A DNA stretch of 25,681 nt. Origin: Desulfurobacterium sp. (GTDB lineage Bacteria; Aquificota; Aquificia; Desulfurobacteriales; Desulfurobacteriaceae). Position 1 is the stretch's first letter; every line of letters starts with the position of its first letter. Shown here piece by piece: positions 24,801-25,681 of the stretch. Under the pieces are notes generated by a model, which ran no database searches, was not told where the DNA came from, and saw only the letters and a program-made list of their open reading frames with translations. The position numbers were made by a program, and so were the translations under genes. The stretch lies in contig JALSLT010000008.1 of the NCBI GenBank assembly GCA_026988135.1, forward strand, positions 1 to 25,681. Direction: 5' to 3'.

Positions 24801-25315
24801 TAAAGTCAATAAAAGACCTGAAAGAAGCAATTGAGAAAATAGATGAAGAAATAACAAAAAGATTCTTTGCGGCATTTAAAGCTGTAAATAAAGTTTTTAG
24901 ACAAACTTTCAAACGGGTTTTCGGCGGCGGAAGCGCAAGGCTTGTATTAACATCGGAAGACCCTACCGAAGCAGGTATAGAGATAGAAGCAAAACCTCCG
25001 GGGAAAAAGCACAGTAATATTAACCTTCTATCAGGTGGTGAAAGAACACTTGTTGTTATATCTCTTTTATATGCCCTTTACTCCATCCATCCCGCACCGT
25101 TTCTTGTTCTTGATGAGATAGATGCTGCCCTTGATGAGATAAATATCCTAAGGTTCACAGAGCTTTTGAAAAGCATATCTGAAAAAACTCAGGTTATAGT
25201 GATAACCCACAAAAAGGTTACAATGGAAGCTGCCGATGTTCTTTACGGTGTAACAATGGAAATTCCCGGAATATCAAAAGTTGTCGGTGTCTCCTTTGCC
25301 CTTTCGGAAGTCTAA
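21812..25315 (+). CDS. smc: Chromosome segregation/condensin ATPase SMC
   Basis: The 1167 residues have the full SMC architecture. The head N-half has Walker A GPNGCGKSN (31-39, K37); a long coiled coil follows to about 510. The hinge spans about 515-655 (GKVKGYIGLIPNLIKVDEGW onward), then the returning coiled coil. The head C-half has the signature LLSGGERT (S1074) and Walker B FLVLDEIDAALDE (D1101, E1102). SMC dimers with ScpA and ScpB extrude DNA loops and aid chromosome segregation. ATG follows CCGGAGGAAAA. Neither scpA nor scpB is in the window. The residues after the signature (TLVVISLLYALY) differ from the common KALTALALLFA form. The coiled-coil parts are very rich in Lys and Glu. Confidence 0.96.
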   Translation: MHIKSLQLKGFKSFADETEIRFSKGINCIVGPNGCGKSNVVDALKWVTGDTSSRGMRATNMKDMVFKGAMGKRAARTSEVSITISRDELLPIKENEITVTRRIKSNGDSEFLINDRKVRLKDIQELFLSIGLGHKDYVFFEQGQIDRVLRLKPEERRVLIDDAAGVASFKEKKEESLKKLNEAETNLENVRKVIDEVTKNMKNLKNQAEKAKKFQTLRDKEISLEKKLYGIEIRTIKLTKEFKEKEVEILREDRNNLEKEISTIQVNMEELRSERETLTKEIEETSKELYELEKTKKEASLKKEFNLKEIERIKEELKEIDEDELRKIERLKRVKTETAELAEEKEKFKKGYESAQMETEELTSEIEKLKEKKKNIERDIFNTKRAISEAVNRHRKIEIEKTREEEKTNSYKNQTEKLPDEIESLKKELLYYEEQKNNLREKLVETESALEKLKEEKKNLAIIKENRQEKLEKLRFTIREKEKEIISITSRIESTEKLLQDIDFGKLENSIAESGKKGKVKGYIGLIPNLIKVDEGWEKIVESYLSLFGAGIVIKTFEDIKWIKERIKGSGRVMLFCAEVSPVKSRYIEESTPLISHVRTVDTRTKDLISVLFANVFFTSSNAENLVKEYPDCVFIDKELNVYHGKGSFIGKFKGKGIFEIEKEVEELKNRKNLLQNELEELNKGLNPFILAVSEVNENISELLKRTEALKSKKFEIESKLRETERRTKNIAKEIGNVSEKLRTAKEALSGFSNRNNLYGEKLKKLIDEKIENEQKLTEKESILQELIQKIEKISSLYSEKKTKFSVLEEKLKNVKEKIIGKERAISAVKKEIDSLYWKKDKLSKKLEEATEEIKSSENILSGIDEAIGDTKKELESLEKQRGEILSFIKEREDALKNKEKELKEIQKKIKEIEIEVARLNVRDEELTEKILSIDATVEEVINLSAGIEREDEIKRELISVKEKISRIGAVNLLAIEEYDKVKERYQFIIDQEKDLIKSIKDLKEAIEKIDEEITKRFFAAFKAVNKVFRQTFKRVFGGGSARLVLTSEDPTEAGIEIEAKPPGKKHSNINLLSGGERTLVVISLLYALYSIHPAPFLVLDEIDAALDEINILRFTELLKSISEKTQVIVITHKKVTMEAADVLYGVTMEIPGISKVVGVSFALSEV

Positions 25316-25320
25316 ATAAA

Positions 25321-25360
25321 AAAAGCCCGTAAAGGGCCGTTTCTACCTTTACGGGCTTTT
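25321..25360. terminator. Strong bidirectional terminator between smc and csp
   Basis: AAAAGCCCGTAAAGG (25321-25335) pairs perfectly with CCTTTACGGGCTTTT (25346-25360), a 15-bp stem with loop GCCGTTTCTA. T-runs lie on both sides, so it can end smc on the plus strand and csp on the minus strand. The loop is the exact reverse complement of part of the loop in the hairpin at 25633-25671. Confidence 0.92.
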
Positions 25361-25381
25361 AAATCTATAAGATTTTTCTAT

Positions 25382-25588
25382 TTATGCTTTTTCAACATTT
25401 ATAGCTTTAAGGCCTTTGTCACTTTCTGTGATGTCAAATATAACCCTTTCACCTTCTTCTATGCTTTTGAATCCTTCACCGCTGATTCCTGTGTAGTGAA
25501 CGAATACATCGTGTCCATCATCTGTTGTGATGAAACCGTATCCTTTACTTGAATCAAACCACTTTACTGTTCCTGTAAATCTTTCCAT
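25382..25588 (-). CDS. Cold-shock-domain protein (Csp family)
   Basis: This 68-residue single cold-shock domain begins MERFTGTVKWFDSSKGYGFI, with RNP1 (KGYGFI) and RNP2 (VFVHY), and ends KAINVEKA. It binds single-stranded RNA or DNA and acts as an RNA chaperone or antiterminator. ATG 25588 has AGAGG 9 nt upstream; the open frame to 25657 runs through a hairpin and was not used. A hairpin lies 45-83 nt upstream in what may be its leader, and a bidirectional terminator follows 21 nt after the stop. No promoter is visible between the upstream hairpin and the gene, so a long leader starting beyond the window is possible, as in known csp mRNAs. Confidence 0.95.
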   Translation of the reverse strand: MERFTGTVKWFDSSKGYGFITTDDGHDVFVHYTGISGEGFKSIEEGERVIFDITESDKGLKAINVEKA

Positions 25589-25632
25589 GCTGTAAAACCT
25601 CTCTCTAAAAAATTTATTTGCCGGAAACGAAA

Positions 25633-25671
25633 AGAGCCCCGAAGGTAGAAACGGCACTCCTTCGGGGCTCT
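25633..25671. terminator. 13-bp hairpin upstream of csp (terminator or leader structure)
   Basis: AGAGCCCCGAAGG (25633-25645) pairs perfectly with CCTTCGGGGCTCT (25659-25671) around a 13-nt loop. Read on the minus strand it is followed by CTCTTTTCGTTT, so it could end a gene to the right or act as an attenuator in the csp leader. On the plus strand there is no T-run. Bases 25642-25655 are the exact reverse complement of 25336-25349 in the terminator after csp. Confidence 0.75.
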
Positions 25672-25681
25672 GCTTCTCACT

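Overview
The window reads as ordinary, densely packed bacterial chromosome of low G+C with A-rich coding strands. Many genes start with TTG or GTG and have strong GGAGG ribosome-binding sites, and there are no mobile elements or CRISPR arrays. Two genes point to an anaerobic or microaerobic chemolithotroph, probably thermophilic and near Aquificota (Desulfurobacteriaceae-like): malate dehydrogenase next to a class I fumarase alpha subunit (TCA or reductive-TCA chemistry), and an octaheme hydroxylamine-oxidoreductase-like cytochrome. The peptidoglycan hydrolase pair and the octaheme protein also resemble genes of Campylobacterota. The taxonomic call is inference, because there is no rRNA gene in the window.

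Layout. 1-3395 (minus): lspA, mdh, the fumarase alpha subunit, then a hairpin and a new promoter in front of an aspartate-aminotransferase-type gene cut by the window edge. 3439-3975 (minus): a degenerate CPBP-type membrane protein. 4029-6557 (plus): a tightly overlapping operon of purS, purQ, dCMP deaminase and a response regulator with an HD-GYP output domain. It converges, with an 8-nt overlap, on a minus operon of fabD, a nicotinamidase gene and a small HPt protein. 8534-8705: tRNA-Pro(UGG) and tRNA-Arg(UCU) behind a good promoter. 8819-12258 (plus): an octaheme cytochrome lipoprotein, a rhodanese-like lipoprotein and leucyl aminopeptidase. 12281-13977 (minus): a coiled-coil protein with a RelE/ParE-like C-terminus, coupled by a TGATG overlap to a KamA/EpmB-type radical SAM gene. 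14152-17668 (plus): hemL, then a pair of predicted peptidoglycan peptidases resembling Helicobacter Csd6 and Csd4. 17646-19773 (minus): a SPOR-domain membrane protein and a sugar-nucleotide epimerase. 19852-25315 (plus): acetyl-CoA synthetase and SMC. 25382-25588 (minus): a cold-shock protein between two hairpins.

Most genes are housekeeping. Four places deserve attention. The coiled-coil/RelE-like protein and the radical SAM enzyme are translationally coupled, and both families have links to the ribosome. Csd6-like and Csd4-like cell-shape hydrolases are adjacent and overlapping, the second with a twin-arginine signal, and they face a SPOR protein. The octaheme HAO-like lipoprotein could reduce nitrite or hydroxylamine. 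The hairpins on either side of the cold-shock gene have exactly complementary 10-nt loops.

Intergenic space is short and no stretch over 300 bases lacks a gene. Several promoters look like extended -10 elements (TGnTATAAT), and several intergenic hairpins lack a U-tract.
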